Notes: a model not told the origin generated them from the letters alone. Counted from the first letter of the stretch, positions 36,125 through 46,320 are shown. The stretch: DNA of 64,000 nucleotides from Siphonodentalium dalli (GCA_032622095.1 CP136066.1:229840961-229904960), one strand, 5' to 3'. Numbers and translations: made by a program.

Positions 36125-36270
36125 CCATTTTTTGAAATATCGATATAAAATCAATATTAATTGATAGAAGCGTTTCCGGACACGGGGTTTTAGACACATA
36201 TTTATTATTTTCTACACCGTAAACTATATAACACGTATTTAGGAAGAGATAGTATTTAATTGTTCCATCT
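36125..36270. repeat. single arm of the 27203-27745 foldback family
   Basis: Blocks aaaatcaatattaattgata, gaagcgtttccggac, tttattattttctacacc and aggaagagata parallel the right arm of the 27.2-27.7 kb foldback. The stretch 36271-38079 shows no gene. A relative of the 13722 word lies at about 37133. Confidence 0.5.
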
Positions 36271-38079
36271 TGAAAATATGTTGTGATTCCAATACGGCTT
36301 TCAGTGACATCGTAATAACAATATTTTCTAAATTCGTTATTATTCATAAATATTATATATTCATAAATAAGTCTTGTTGTGACGTACATGTATAGAGTCC
36401 GTATAAAAGTATATATAATTTAGTTATCACCCTATTTTGATCGCCGGTACCGGACAGTGATGCAGCTAAAGCTAACATAATTTCAAGCTTCAAATATGGT
36501 TATTTAAGATGCTAATACACTCATTCACTCTCCAAACATGTAAATCCAATTTCCGCGCCGCTGATGTTTCCTTGCTAAAATGCTAAAATTAACCTCGTCC
36601 ACTAAATTCGATACGAGACTTGCTAAAACTCGGCTCGAATCGAATTTAGTGCAATCAGTTAATAAATTTCTTACCACAGTACCACGTGCGAAGTAAAATA
36701 TCTGTAGTTCAATCTGTGGCGATGCTACCGGAATTTGCATGTAAATAGCATACAATTATCTCGCAAGAATAAATCATACAGGTATTTGAAGGCAAATTCC
36801 AGTAGCAGCGTTACAAGTTGAACTAAAATGGCATAGGCAAAGTGTTAGGTTCTCTCAAATCGACCGGAAACTCTAATATACGAGTGAGCAGCCTTAACAA
36901 TATCACTATTCTCAGTTATGTTAGTTCGGGGTTCTCATAAAGAAATATGTCAAATCGGATGGGGCATCTTCCTCATTAAAAAGTCCACATTCTGGCCAAC
37001 AAAAGCTAATAATATTCGGCTGATGGGTCTGATTTAAATATGTCGGGGGTAGAAACAGTACATATGGTTGGTTCATGTTGTCAAATCAGACAATGTTATG
37101 TATTGTTTAGTTCCCTGAATATTTGTTTTGGACGTTTCGCAGTATAGTACAAAACTTTTGTCTGAAGCGTAACGTATGAGTACAACTGAGTCGTTGTCAT
37201 TGTGGATCTCATGCTAAAGGCATGTGGTTAGTGTTAATGAGTGATTGAGTGTAAGCCGTGGTCGGGCTTACCGGGTGAGCTAATGTTCTGGTCACTTTAG
37301 CCGGTCTGGTCTCGCAAGATGCACGTATCAATTTTTAATTTAAATCAAAAGAACATGTGGATATTTCAAATGAATGGAGCTCACGTATTGTGTAGATTTT
37401 TTTTCTGAATTTTGGAATTCAGTGCTTTGCTGGAATCAAATTATTACGAATTGGAACTAATCGCGTAGGATTCATATTGATCATGTTTATATATGCATAT
37501 AATGCATCAATTGCATATGTTTGGTTTTCTGCATGTATGCAGGCAAGAGTATTCAAAGCTTTCAGAGTTGTTTTCTCCACACAGTGGTTTTATCTCTGTT
37601 TTAATGCCTGAATGCCTTCTGTAAACGGCTGTCAGTTCAATCAAGTTGTTTGAAAATCTTGGTTTGAGAAGATATTTACCAACTGCATGAATATACTGCA
37701 TTAGCATATAAGACAGTATGAAGTTACTAGCCATGCTATTGGCACGGAAATTAAAAGTTTTCTGCTTCCAAATGTTTCTGACGGCCGTTGCTGGAATGTC
37801 TGTTTTTCACCTTGTCACCAATAAAGCCAGCGGCTATCTGCTACAAATGTGTTGTCTTTGTATTTGTACTTAGTCTAGCGCAGACCTGACTATTCGCACT
37901 AAACGCACGTATTTAAAAACCTCATACATAGCACACTCTATATTATATATATCAATCTGCTGTAATTACCAGCATACTGTGAAGAGAGTATTTGGGGGGC
38001 CGGGATGGTCGAAAGGGCCGATATGCCATTTCCTTCACCCCTCATATTATCGTCTTTAATGAAAAAATCAATCAAGCAT

Positions 38080-38331
38080 TTATATTTTTTGATGGTTACC
38101 TCTTTTTTTCTTTTTTTTCCTGGGATTCTTTTCACCAGAAGAAGGGGGTGACTTTGTTGTTAACTGTCGTTGTTGTTGTTGACTCTGTATCAGTTCTACC
38201 AGTTGTTTAATTTCGAGTTCTCTTTCTTTCTTTTCCTGGTACCATATCTCTTGTTGTTTACGATACTCAACTATATCGGAGACAGCTGCCGCCAGTTTCT
38301 CTGATAATGCAGATTCTTCTTCTGTTGACAT
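38080..38331 (-). CDS. hypothetical charged coiled-coil protein fragment, 83 codons
   Basis: The frame begins MSTEEESALSEKLAAAVSDI, runs through a heptad-like charged helix (QEIWYQEKKERELEIKQLVE), a Gln-rich part (SQQQQRQL) and a Lys-rich tail (NPRKKKKKRGNHQK). Upstream the frame stays open without a Met for another ~33 codons (SETRYVGRDGIAEP and on) to a TGA, so this may be an internal exon or a piece of a larger ORF. The composition resembles the start of a retroelement gag-like or nuclear protein, but no zinc finger or enzyme domain is visible. It lies on the strand opposite the host exons nearby, inside their 11.6-kb intron. I do not know its function. Confidence 0.35.
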   Translation of the reverse strand: MSTEEESALSEKLAAAVSDIVEYRKQQEIWYQEKKERELEIKQLVELIQSQQQQRQLTTKSPPSSGEKNPRKKKKKRGNHQKI

Positions 38332-38758
38332 CCCTTCTTCGGAAGAAGCAGGGTGTGTTGCTACCGGCTCTGCTATCCCGTCGCGGCCAACATACCGGGT
38401 TTCACTGGTGTAATGTCATCCGCATCGGGATGCCCAGCTGTTTGTCATGGTGATAAATTCAGCTGAACTCAGCATACTCTGTAACATCTAAATTTATAAA
38501 GAATAATTAAATTGAATTGAATTGGCTGGGTCTACCAGTGATAAGCCGCAGTTGTTGTAATAATTTGGATTACTTGTTTTAATGGAATTTTGAGGTGGTA
38601 CATTCATGAAACCAATATATTTTATATTATATGTGTGCCTATTAATATGATCTTGCGGGCGTTACCATTTCTGACTATGTTTTTTTTGTATTATATGGAT
38701 GCCTATTAATATGATTGTGCGGGCGTTACCATTTCTGACTATGGTTTTTTTGTTGTAG

Positions 38759-38830
38759 ATTCCTCGAAGCTCCTAAGTCGACTTAAAAGACAAATCGGTA
38801 GCTTCGGTCGTGGAGCTATGGGCGGTAGGG
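38759..38830 (+). CDS. exon of the modular secreted-protein gene with dibasic site (72 nt, phase 1-1)
   Basis: The acceptor is a strong T-rich tract (gttttttttgttgtag, with one t fewer or more by copy) and the donor is gtgagt. With the carried G the peptide reads DSSKLLSRLKRQIGS, then FGRGAMGGR, with a final G base. LKRQ is a candidate proprotein cleavage site: KR followed by Gln, which can cyclise. After it the protein becomes Gly-rich. Just upstream the intron holds a tandem duplication (gggcgttaccatttctgact twice, 38660-38745), and just downstream the 3' half of the exon is itself duplicated. Continuity with the exon at 27105 is inferred from phase and composition. Confidence 0.55.
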
Positions 38831-38889
38831 GTGAGTCTACAGAATGTATGAGTGAATGGTCTGTTCACAGACATAGTGATACAATGTAG

Positions 38890-38922
38890 GTAGCTTCGGC
38901 CTTGGAACTATGTGCGGTATGG
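38890..38922 (+). CDS. 33-nt microexon, duplicated from the preceding exon (phase 1-1)
   Basis: The peptide is GSFGLGTMCGM with a trailing G, clearly a copy of the end of the previous exon (GSFGRGAMGGR). The donor is gtgagtcta in both, so the duplication included the splice site. The intervening intron would be only 59 bases with a poor pyrimidine tract (gatacaatgtag), so it may be a weakly used or decayed duplicate. Its length of exactly 33 nt matches three other exons of the gene. Confidence 0.45.
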
Positions 38923-39022
38923 GTGAGTCTAACTATGGTATGTGCGGATGTGTCCAAACATCAGTTTTACATTAGTTTGTAAAATCCATTATCTAGAATC
39001 TTCATAATGTTAGGTCTAACAG

Positions 39023-39220
39023 AGATGCTCAATGTTTTGTATCTAAAATCCACGGTATCCATGGCGATGAAACGGGTGTACAAACAACACATTTGGTATA
39101 ATCAACGGTGGTGTAACGACTGTACAGACAACACGTTGGGTATAATCCACGGGTGGTCAAACGGGTGTGCTGATGGGTGTAATCCACGGTGGTGTAACGG
39201 GTATACAGACAACACATTAG
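39023..39220 (+). CDS. possible 198-nt exon in a Cys/Trp-rich tandem repeat (phase 1-1)
   Basis: Between a weak acceptor (gtctaacag) and donor gtatgt lies an open stretch of 66 codons in the phase used by the neighbouring exons. It encodes related units RWCNDCTDNTLG and RWCNGYTDNTLG. The DNA is also a degenerate ~46-bp tandem repeat (ggtgtaacg, acagacaacac), so openness may be accidental. Including it would not break the frame. Treat it as a low-confidence candidate. Confidence 0.2.
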
Positions 39221-39381
39221 GTATGTGAGTCTGTATATGTATGTAAATATACATGAATATAAACTGTTATTATGATTTGTTATCGACTGATTATATATTG
39301 ATTTTAGTAAAGATTAGTCCGATTGGAATGCAAGGACGGCCGCAATACATTGGTAGAATAAATTAGCACACGGTAGCTTAT

Positions 39382-39839
39382 CCCTTTACCCAACAAAACG
39401 CCCAGAAAAATAGCCCAAATGAAGCTGCAACAGCCTAAATTATCTTGGGTCTGTCTCAATAGAACCATACAAATATGGATATCATTGGAACCGGCTCATT
39501 GACCACATTGTGGTAGTTACAGTTATGCCCTGTGCCAATGCATTCCCTTATATATGCGAGTCGACCGTAGGTCGCCTCGCATATATAAGAGAATGCATTG
39601 GCCTAAAAAAAATCATTTTTTAACACTTTTTACCATTTTTCTTACATTCTTTAACAATTTTATAATGTTTTCTTACATTTTTTAACAATTTTTAACAATT
39701 TTTCTACATATTTTGACAATTTTATCATTTTTAATATGTGTTAAGCCAATGCATTCTCTTATATTTGCGAGGCGACCTATGGTCGACTCGCATATATAAG
39801 AGAATGCATTGGCACAGGGCCGTTTTGTTGGGTAAAGGG
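39382..39839 (+). mobile_element. piggyBac-like MITE with paired palindromes, copy 1 (458 bp)
   Basis: Termini ccctttacccaaca and tgttgggtaaaggg are inverted repeats. The right flank is TTAA and the left TTAT, a mutated TTAA. Inside are two long palindromes built from gccaatgcattctcttatat and its complement, each with ~27-bp arms around tcgaccataggtcg-type loops, in opposite orientation, separated by poly-T stretches. TTAA duplication with CCC(T)-starting ends is the signature of piggyBac-class elements. There is no transposase. Confidence 0.8.
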
Positions 39840-39884
39840 TTAAACGGCCAAATGGCCGTTCTCAACATCGATGATAGGCGAGCG

Positions 39885-40015
39885 GAGGTCCATTTACAGG
39901 AGTACTACAACACTAAATCCAGCCATTTACGGGACCATCTCCTATTATATTCAACATATTATATGCAAGAAATGAATGAATTTGAGCATATTAGTGTATT
40001 TTGCACTAATACATG
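39885..40015 (+). repeat. dispersed repeat, copy a (inverted relative at 48800-48935)
   Basis: The words ctaaatccagccatttacgg, gaccatctcctattatattc, atgaatttgagcatattagt and gtattttgcactaat correspond in reverse complement to 48800-48935 (tttttcactaatctat, gctcaaattcattcag, aaatgagatggtccca, ccggatttag). It is old and diverged. From 40016 to 40862 no gene is recognised. Confidence 0.5.
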
Positions 40016-40862
40016 AATTTTCTGTCCATTTATTTCATATACTTTCAATGTCATTAGAGACAGACAGATCGGTAATTATTTTGATATCTTCAATAATAAA
40101 TTACATTTGTTACACACATTGTAGGTATAATAGATATGTGGCTTGTGGTATTTAACCACATGATCAGCTGAACAAAGCAAAACCTGTGTAATTAGGTATT
40201 GAACTTCTTGGTTTAAACAATATTTTATTTCTTCCCAAAATTATATAATTATAAAACATGACACATGTATGAATAGAAGACAAGAAGGGAGGAAGAGGAT
40301 TTGACAACAAGCATCAGATGCTTATATAGAGCCATCTCCTTCAGCTTCTTAACACCAGGATACGGTGACAGGTTTTGAGCCGGAAAAGCGTTCACCGGAT
40401 GTGTTTTAAACAAAAACGCACATTTAATAGCGACATATTTGACAACAGACCGCCAGTCTGTGCACGTATTAAATTGATGCATGCAATGTTGACCAAGCAT
40501 GCAGTCAAATGAAATTTCTTGACACAAAGTATTTTCGCGGCATTTCGATGTTGACATACATACAAGTAAGTTAGTCAACGAATATACACAAATACTAATT
40601 AACATAAATGTTTTATTGTGTGGTATGTGTGACCATGTGGTATATGGCCCCACGACTGACATATTATAATATATGTCTTCATGTAATTATCCGACAACGT
40701 ACTGGCCCATCCCCGGTTGTACCGATGTGAGGCATACTACACATATGGGTTATACTAATTTATGCCATGAATCTCCCATAGAGAGCCCCACACAGATAGA
40801 AGGCTACACTACTGGATGTCGCCTGGTCGTGTCTGTGTGGGGCACCATGCGGGCCTTCAGTA

Positions 40863-41481
40863 GATCATGCCATGAATCTCTACTCTTGCTAACGCCCGTA
40901 GAGATCATATTCCACCAGTACAAAACCTTGGAACTTTTTGAAGTCTTGACAGGGAACCCTATAAAGTCGAATATATAACGCAGATAATATATTTCTTAGT
41001 TATTATCTGTTCCTTGATAATGTACTTCACTGAAGGTTATGGTCCTAACTCGAAATTTCACGATTCAAGTGAATATGAGCGATTTTGCTTTGCGTCGCTT
41101 ACAATTATGGAATTTCTCCTAGGTAATTAATTCAACGTGAAGGTCCCAACTCGAAAATTCATGCTTATTTGTGACTTTTCTTGGCCGATATCGCAATAAA
41201 CATTGAATAACTTACCCAGGAAAAATTGCATAATTGTAAGCGATGCAAAGCAAAATCGCCCACAAAGTCACTTAAATCGTGATGTTTTTTAGTTTGAACC
41301 TTCACCTACAGTGAAGACGTCAATTACATTATTAAGGAACAGATAATTACTAAGAAATATATTCCCTGCGTTATTTGTTCGACTTTATAAGGTTCCCTGT
41401 CAAAACTTCAAACAGTTCCAAGGTTTTTCACTGGTGGAATATGATTTCTACGGGCGTTAGCAAGATATTCATAGCATTATC
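40863..41481. mobile_element. foldback element of the catgccatgaatctctact family, 619 bp
   Basis: Nearly the whole element is two inverted arms. gatcatgccatgaatctcta at the left corresponds to tattcatagcattatc at the right. Paired blocks include gctaacgcccgtagagatca/atttctacgggcgttagc, tccaccagtacaaaaccttg/caaggtttttcactggtgga, tgacagggaaccctataaag/ctttataaggttccctgtca and tacccagg/cctaggta around the centre near 41165. It is the best-preserved copy of the family in the window. Confidence 0.8.
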
Positions 41482-41499
41482 TACTGAACACCCACGTGG

Positions 41500-41795
41500 T
41501 GTCCCACACTGACACGACCAGACGACACTCAGTAATATATCCTTCTATGGGCGTTAGTCAGAGTAGAAATTCATGGCATGGTCTACTAAGCACTTGTGCG
41601 GTGCCCCTTACAGACACGAGCAGACGACTGTCAGTGATAGATAATTCTCTGTGTGGGGCTCTATACGGGCATTAGTCAGAGTAGAAATTCATGGCATGGT
41701 CTACTAATCACCTGTATGGTGCCCCTCACAGACACGAGCAGACGACTGTCAGTGATAGATCCTTCTATCTGTGTGGGGCTCTATATGGGTTATAC
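41500..41795. repeat. tandem copies of the gacgacactcag / acgggcgttagtcagag repeat
   Basis: Three successive units carry (c)agacgac(a/t)(c/g)tcagt, a gatc(c/a)ttct(at) word, gtgtggggctctatacgggc and gtcagagtagaaattcatgg. The family abuts the foldback arms both here and at 25.2-25.7 kb, so the two are probably parts of one composite repeat. Confidence 0.65.
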
Positions 41796-41932
41796 CAACA
41801 GGGTATGATGAGCTCCAAACCCGTATTACAATGAAAGATATAATGTACAAACTATGTGCGATGTATCACCGACTTATTTAATAGGATGCATGACACTAAC
41901 CTTTACCAATTCATCGGTGAAACTTTCAATAG

Positions 41933-41965
41933 GAATCTATTGTGGTTTGTTCGGCGGTTCAATCG
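41933..41965 (+). CDS. 33-nt microexon of the modular secreted-protein gene (phase 1-1)
   Basis: Exon with acceptor ggtgaaactttcaatag and a good donor gtaagg. With the carried G it encodes GIYCGLFGGSI plus a trailing G base, matching the length, phase and Gly-rich character of the 38890 and 56046 exons. It lies 3.0 kb after the previous microexon. Thirty bases downstream the intron has a 33-bp unit repeated three times. Confidence 0.5.
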
Positions 41966-41995
41966 GTAAGGTGCATTTTCTTCCAGCCAATGAAA

Positions 41996-42088
41996 TATTA
42001 ACCTATTTCGAGGTCGTAATGGACTCAATATTAACCTATTTCGAGGTCGTAATGGACTCAATATTAACCCATTTCGAGGTCGTAATAA
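41996..42088 (+). repeat. 33-bp tandem repeat, three units
   Basis: The unit atattaacctatttcgaggt, then cgtaatggactca, occurs twice exactly and a third time with ccc for cct and a diverged end. It is intronic with respect to the microexon gene. Confidence 0.9.
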
Positions 42089-42231
42089 GCTTTGGATGTT
42101 GCAGTAGGTTCAACATGAAAGTCTTGCAAAATGCAATGAGACCAATTCAATTCAATTCAATTTATTAGTATTCTGATCATCAAAAAATTATTATAAATGA
42201 AACATACTGCAATAATCGATGTAAATATATA

Positions 42232-42754
42232 TTATCAGGTCAGGCACATCCTGAATTCCACTATTATAGTGGTATTCCACTACTAAAGTGGCATATGACT
42301 ATACAATATTCACGTTTCCTTTATTTGCGTCGGGAATAGAAGACGGCGCATACCCGTGCACAGCCAAATGTCACTCTTAAAAATATCGCAGCGAATGAAC
42401 AGTCTTCCGACAAAATTCGTTGTGCGATCTTTTGCGCCAGCTTTGTTATTCAATAATATTATAATATATTACTAATATATGCCTTTCTACATGACAATAA
42501 CAGGATGACCCAATCCCTCCTTCATAACTTTTAAACTAAGTGCATGCTAATTGAGTTACTTATCGTGTGCCGTCATGATTATTCATTCTCCTGGACAAAC
42601 TATATGTATGATACCGAATTAGTGCGACACTGAATTTGAATAATATTTGTGTGAAATATGATTTTGGATTATCCCTCTTTTATCAAATTAACAAAACGGT
42701 AATGGTCATATACCACTATAATAATGGAATTCAGGATATGCCTGATCTGATTAT
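42232..42754. mobile_element. TIR element with tcaggcacatcctgaattcc ends, ~520 bp
   Basis: Left end ttatcaggtcaggcacatcc then tgaattccactattat; right end ataatggaattcaggatatg then cctgatctgattat. These are a 35-40 base inverted pair with a few mismatches. A second inner inverted pair is ccactactaaagtgg. No ORF. Confidence 0.65.
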
Positions 42755-43081
42755 TGCATGTTGATATAACGTAGTTTTATATAGCAATACTCTCTTACAT
42801 GACACTATTTGAGCATTAGGTTCTATACAACTTACCCTATTTACCGTGGTAGTATGTTAAAGGCTCACTTAATTTTAGAGTCAACGATTATTTGTTTATA
42901 GTGCCTTTATATGCGGTTTTAATAACAATCTATGTCATAAAATATTATTAAAATAATATTATTCATCACAATCCGGAACTCATAAGGTGCCCATAAAGTA
43001 ATAGAAAATAGCTTAAATCATAAAATAATTCCCCCCTTTTGCCTCTCAGAATGCAACAGAATTCAAAATATAGTTTATTTT

Positions 43082-43140
43082 CAATGGAAGATGAATAACT
43101 CTATATCTAAATATATTGAGTTATTCCCCTTCCATTGAAA
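43082..43140. repeat. hairpin, ~60 bp
   Basis: ttcaatggaagatgaataac pairs with gttattccccttccattgaa around a short AT-rich loop (tctatatctaaatatattga), itself weakly palindromic. A miniature palindromic insertion or cruciform-forming site is likely. Confidence 0.65.
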
Positions 43141-43402
43141 AAATTTTACTTTGTGCATAAACTTGATCACAGAACAGAAGCCAGTTTATCAATAAAAACA
43201 TGTCCACAGTTTATTACTTCGAATAAGTTGAAAATACAATGTTTTGGAGCTTACTCTTTCAAATGGTATATAATATGGTATATATTTTATATAATGTGAT
43301 CTGGAGGTTCGAGAATTAAGAGGGCTTTTAAAGCCTCAAATGTTCCTCCTCATACTATATGATTGGTCCATATAACTCATTATCACCAAGCCTTGAAATA
43401 GA

Positions 43403-43990
43403 GTGTCTGACATTTGCAGAATGAGGTCCCCAGAGGGTGAATTTGGTGATGCTATCCCACAAAGTGGGCTAGCACCACCAAATTCACCATCTGTTGACCT
43501 CATTCTGCTTAGGCCTCATCTTCTGGAAAGTATCTAAAGTCTCAAATTAACATTATTTTGGCTACTTTTTCCTTTCTGGGAATTTCAAGAGGGTGATCAT
43601 GGTGATGCTACCCGCACTGTGTACCCGCAGAATGAGGTACACAGAGGGTGAATTTATTGAAGCTATCCCACACAGCGGGCTAGTATAATCAAATTCACAC
43701 TCTGGGGACCCCATTCTGCTTAGGTCTCATCTTCTGTGAAATAACTATAGTCTGAAATTAACATTGTATTTAGTCACGTTTTCTCGTCTGATTTCAGCAG
43801 ATAAATTGCATAATCGAGGTGGATAATGGGTAAACATCACCAACTTCTACTGGGGACCCCCAACCTATGTATCCCATAGCAGTTGAGGTCTAATTTGAAT
43901 GAGGTATTCTTATGGTGAATTTGATGACGCTAGCCCGCTGCGTGACTGAATTTCACACTCCGTGGACCTCATTCTACAAATGTCAGACAC
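43403..43990. mobile_element. MITE with gtgtctgaca...tgtcagacac ends, 588 bp
   Basis: Outer termini gtgtctgacatttgcagaat and attctacaaatgtcagacac are inverted repeats. Internally there are two complete hairpin modules (43417-43510 and 43627-43720, each gcagaatgaggt...acctcattctgct-like) and a third module at the right end. The shorter copy at 20136-20509 has the same ends and fewer modules, so the element appears to grow by module duplication. Confidence 0.7.
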
Positions 43991-44266
43991 AATATTCAAG
44001 GCTTTATGATCACAAGACAGTGCAATACAAATAGATAGGATGGCGTCATCCCTGATAATAACACACTGGAGCTTGACCTTCATCTGATCTTATATAAATC
44101 ACCAACAGTTGGAGACAGTCAAGTACCAGTTGGAAAATCATTTTGAGACAAGGGGGACGTGCAAATGTGCAACATCGGGACATTTTATATTGCTCAAGGG
44201 TCTGTAGTTCGAATTTCCCAAAGGGGGCACCCTAATGGAGACCCTCTAACCATGTTCAATCAGGGT

Positions 44267-44825
44267 TCGCGCTGCCACTTTCCAAATTTGGCAATGGCAA
44301 AAATAATTCACATTTGGTAAAAAATATTTTCTTTTGTCAAAAGTTTTGGCAAGTCATTTTTTAATTCTTCAAGCAATTTGAAAAATATTGGTCAAATATT
44401 ACCGATCATTTCAGGAAACTCTTAAAACAATCATATTAGTGGTGTGTTATAAGGTTTAGGGGAAATTACCACCTTTGTTAACAAGCAGTCAATCTCATAG
44501 CAATAGTACTGCATGATGGTTGGAGGGATTACTTACTACTAATCCTCCTGTGATGTGCCCTTCTGATGAAGCAACCCTTCTACAATTGTACTGTTCGGTG
44601 ATTGTTGAATGATAGACCACAATAGAGATGCCAGCATAATTGATTATTAACTGCTTTTGTATCGATATCAAAAGTCGTTCAACCCGCGAATGTTGAAACA
44701 TAATAATTAAGGTTGCAGAAAATGATACTATCAAGGACAGCATTTGGCAAATGGTAATATAATTGGGCAAAAAATATTTTCATTTGGCAAATTATTTGGC
44801 AAAAGTAAATTTCGGACCCTGTGTT
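44267..44825 (+). repeat. dispersed element with ttggcaaat terminal words, plus copy
   Basis: It starts ggttcgcgctgccacttt, then ccaaatttggcaatgg, and ends ttatttggcaaaagtaaatt, then tcggacc. It holds several ttggcaaa or ttgccaaa words at both ends. A reverse-orientation copy at 60745-61320 shares both ends and internal blocks (tctgatgaagcaac, accacaatagagatg, aatgatactatca). Length is about 560 bp in both, with no coding capacity. A non-autonomous DNA element is likely. Confidence 0.65.
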
Positions 44826-44984
44826 CAACCAAGTGTGGGTATTAAAGGTTTGAATGATTCTCAACCTAGGCAACACCGGGTAACCGTGCTACAGATAGAT
44901 GTACTATTAGTTCATCAAACAACTGTCAATCATTATGATTGTGATGATACAAACTTGTCTGTATCTTCGAGAATGGTATAGTAA

Positions 44985-45453
44985 TAGTAGGGTGGTGTTA
45001 GTACTGGTATAGTAATAGTAGGGTGGTGTTAGTACTGGTATAGTAATAGTAGGGTGGTATTAGTACTGGTATTAGTACTGGTATAGTACTAGTAGGGTGG
45101 TATTAGTACTGGTATAGTAATAGTAGGGTGGTATTAGTACTGGTATAGTAATAGTAGGGTGGTGTTAGTACTGGTATAGTAATAGTAGGGTGGTATTAGT
45201 ACTGGTATAGTAATAGTAGGGTGGTGTTAGTACTGGTATAGTAATAGTAGGGTGGTATTAGTACTGGTATAGTAATAGTAGGGTGGTATTAGTACTGGTA
45301 TTAGTACTGGTATAGTAATAGTAGGGTGGTATTAGTACTGGTATTAGTACTGGTATAGTAATAGTAGGGTGGTATTAGTACTGGTATTAGTACTGGTATA
45401 GTAATAGTAGGGTGGTATTAGTACTGGTATTAGTACTGGTATTGTAATAGTGA
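44985..45453 (+). repeat. 31-bp minisatellite with 43-bp variants
   Basis: The unit tggtatagtaatagtagggt, then ggtgttagtac or ggtattagtac, repeats about 13 times. Several units carry an extra 12-base tggtattagtac. It is intronic to the microexon gene, about 170 bases upstream of the 45624 exon. Confidence 0.92.
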
Positions 45454-45468
45454 ATCAGGATGTTATGT

Positions 45469-45508
45469 TTAGCTGCAGCTCATTTCGCGAATTTTCCAGA
45501 TTAGCTCG
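45469..45508 (+). pseudogene. degenerate duplicate of the 45910 exon start
   Basis: tagctgcagctcatttcgcg followed by aattttccagattagctc aligns with the acceptor and first bases of the 45910 exon (tagctacagatcctttcgcg, gggttcccagattacctc), with about ten differences over 38 bases. It is followed by a stop-rich stretch. I read it as a relic of a partial tandem exon duplication. Confidence 0.45.
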
Positions 45509-45623
45509 TTTTGTACTAATTATGTATTGATGTGTGGCCTCGAAAATACTATGACTTTTCCCCAATGGAAATTGCTGGTGCGCCGTCAAGTAGGTTTCTT
45601 TCTGATATTATTATATTTGGCAG

Positions 45624-45665
45624 AGAGGCTAGCAATTTCAATATTGAGGCCTGACAATCTAACAG
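45624..45665 (+). CDS. 42-nt microexon of the modular secreted-protein gene (phase 1-1)
   Basis: The acceptor gatattattatatttggcag is good and the donor is gtatta. With the carried G the peptide is ERLAISILRPDNLT plus a trailing G. It resembles the 39-nt exon at 59356 (ELRRTISEAASMP) in starting with Glu and holding an I-S pair near the middle, so the two may be duplicates. It lies 244 bases upstream of the large exon, in the same phase. Confidence 0.45.
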
Positions 45666-45909
45666 GTATTACTTTAATAAAGGTGTGCTGTCTCAACAAC
45701 ACCGCATGCACAATATGCATGGGGCCTCACAAAATTGGTCATGAGATCAAAGTTCAATTTACTACATTTTGGTCCCAATCACGTGTGGTAGTCTATGACA
45801 ATGATACTAGTACAGGTGTGTATGTATACTGTATATATGACTAACTCGTCCTTGAAAACCAAACACTAAGGATTGACATTCATCTGACCTTGGCGGATTT
45901 TATTTCTAG

Positions 45910-46284
45910 CTACAGATCCTTTCGCGGGGTTCCCAGATTACCTCTTCTCTATGTTTTCGAGCGATCCCGTACAGCCGATCAACAAGGCAGCTGCAAAAAT
46001 CACCATACCACCAATCACATTACCTCCAGCTATTCTGCCACCCAACCCCGGGACATTGAACCCGGTGGTGATCGGCGCTCCAACCGATACATACATTGTG
46101 GGGTTTATGACAGATCCCTTCACGACAAAATCTCGCACAACAACGCCGGAACCACGGAACTACTTTGAGGTTCCACTCGCCGGAATACGGCCCGTTATAG
46201 GCGCTCCTCCAAATCGAAATAGGAACCGTGGAAAACCGAGCGGTTTTGTGAGAAAACGCCCAAGCAGACCTATGATTCCGCAAG
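45910..46284 (+). CDS. 125-codon Pro-rich exon of the modular secreted-protein gene (phase 1-1)
   Basis: The largest recognised exon, with acceptor ggattttatttctag and donor gtttgt (weak). With the carried G it reads ATDPFAGFPDYLFSMFSSDP, then a Pro/Ile stretch (ITIPPITLPPAILPPNPG), the half-repeat NPVVIGAPT...RPVIGAPPN, a Thr-rich segment (TTKSRTTTPEPR), and a basic end (NRNRNRGKPSGFVRKRPSRP). There is no transmembrane segment and no Cys, which fits an extracellular low-complexity or matrix-type domain. If the donor is not used, the frame runs eight codons further to a TAA at 46308-46310 with AATAAA at 46321, so this could be a terminal exon of one isoform. I know no family for it. Confidence 0.6.
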
Positions 46285-46320
46285 GTTTGTTTTATAGGAA
46301 GATAGGATAAGATTATATCA

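Noticed and set aside
38505-38525. attaaattgaattgaattgg as a SINE tail.
   Set aside because: Only a short simple repeat; no tRNA-like A and B boxes could be seen upstream.
43790-43820. A 21-nt splice-bounded phase-1 candidate exon (after gtctgatttcag, before gtggat).
   Set aside because: It lies inside the repeated MITE, the donor is weak and the size is too small to trust.
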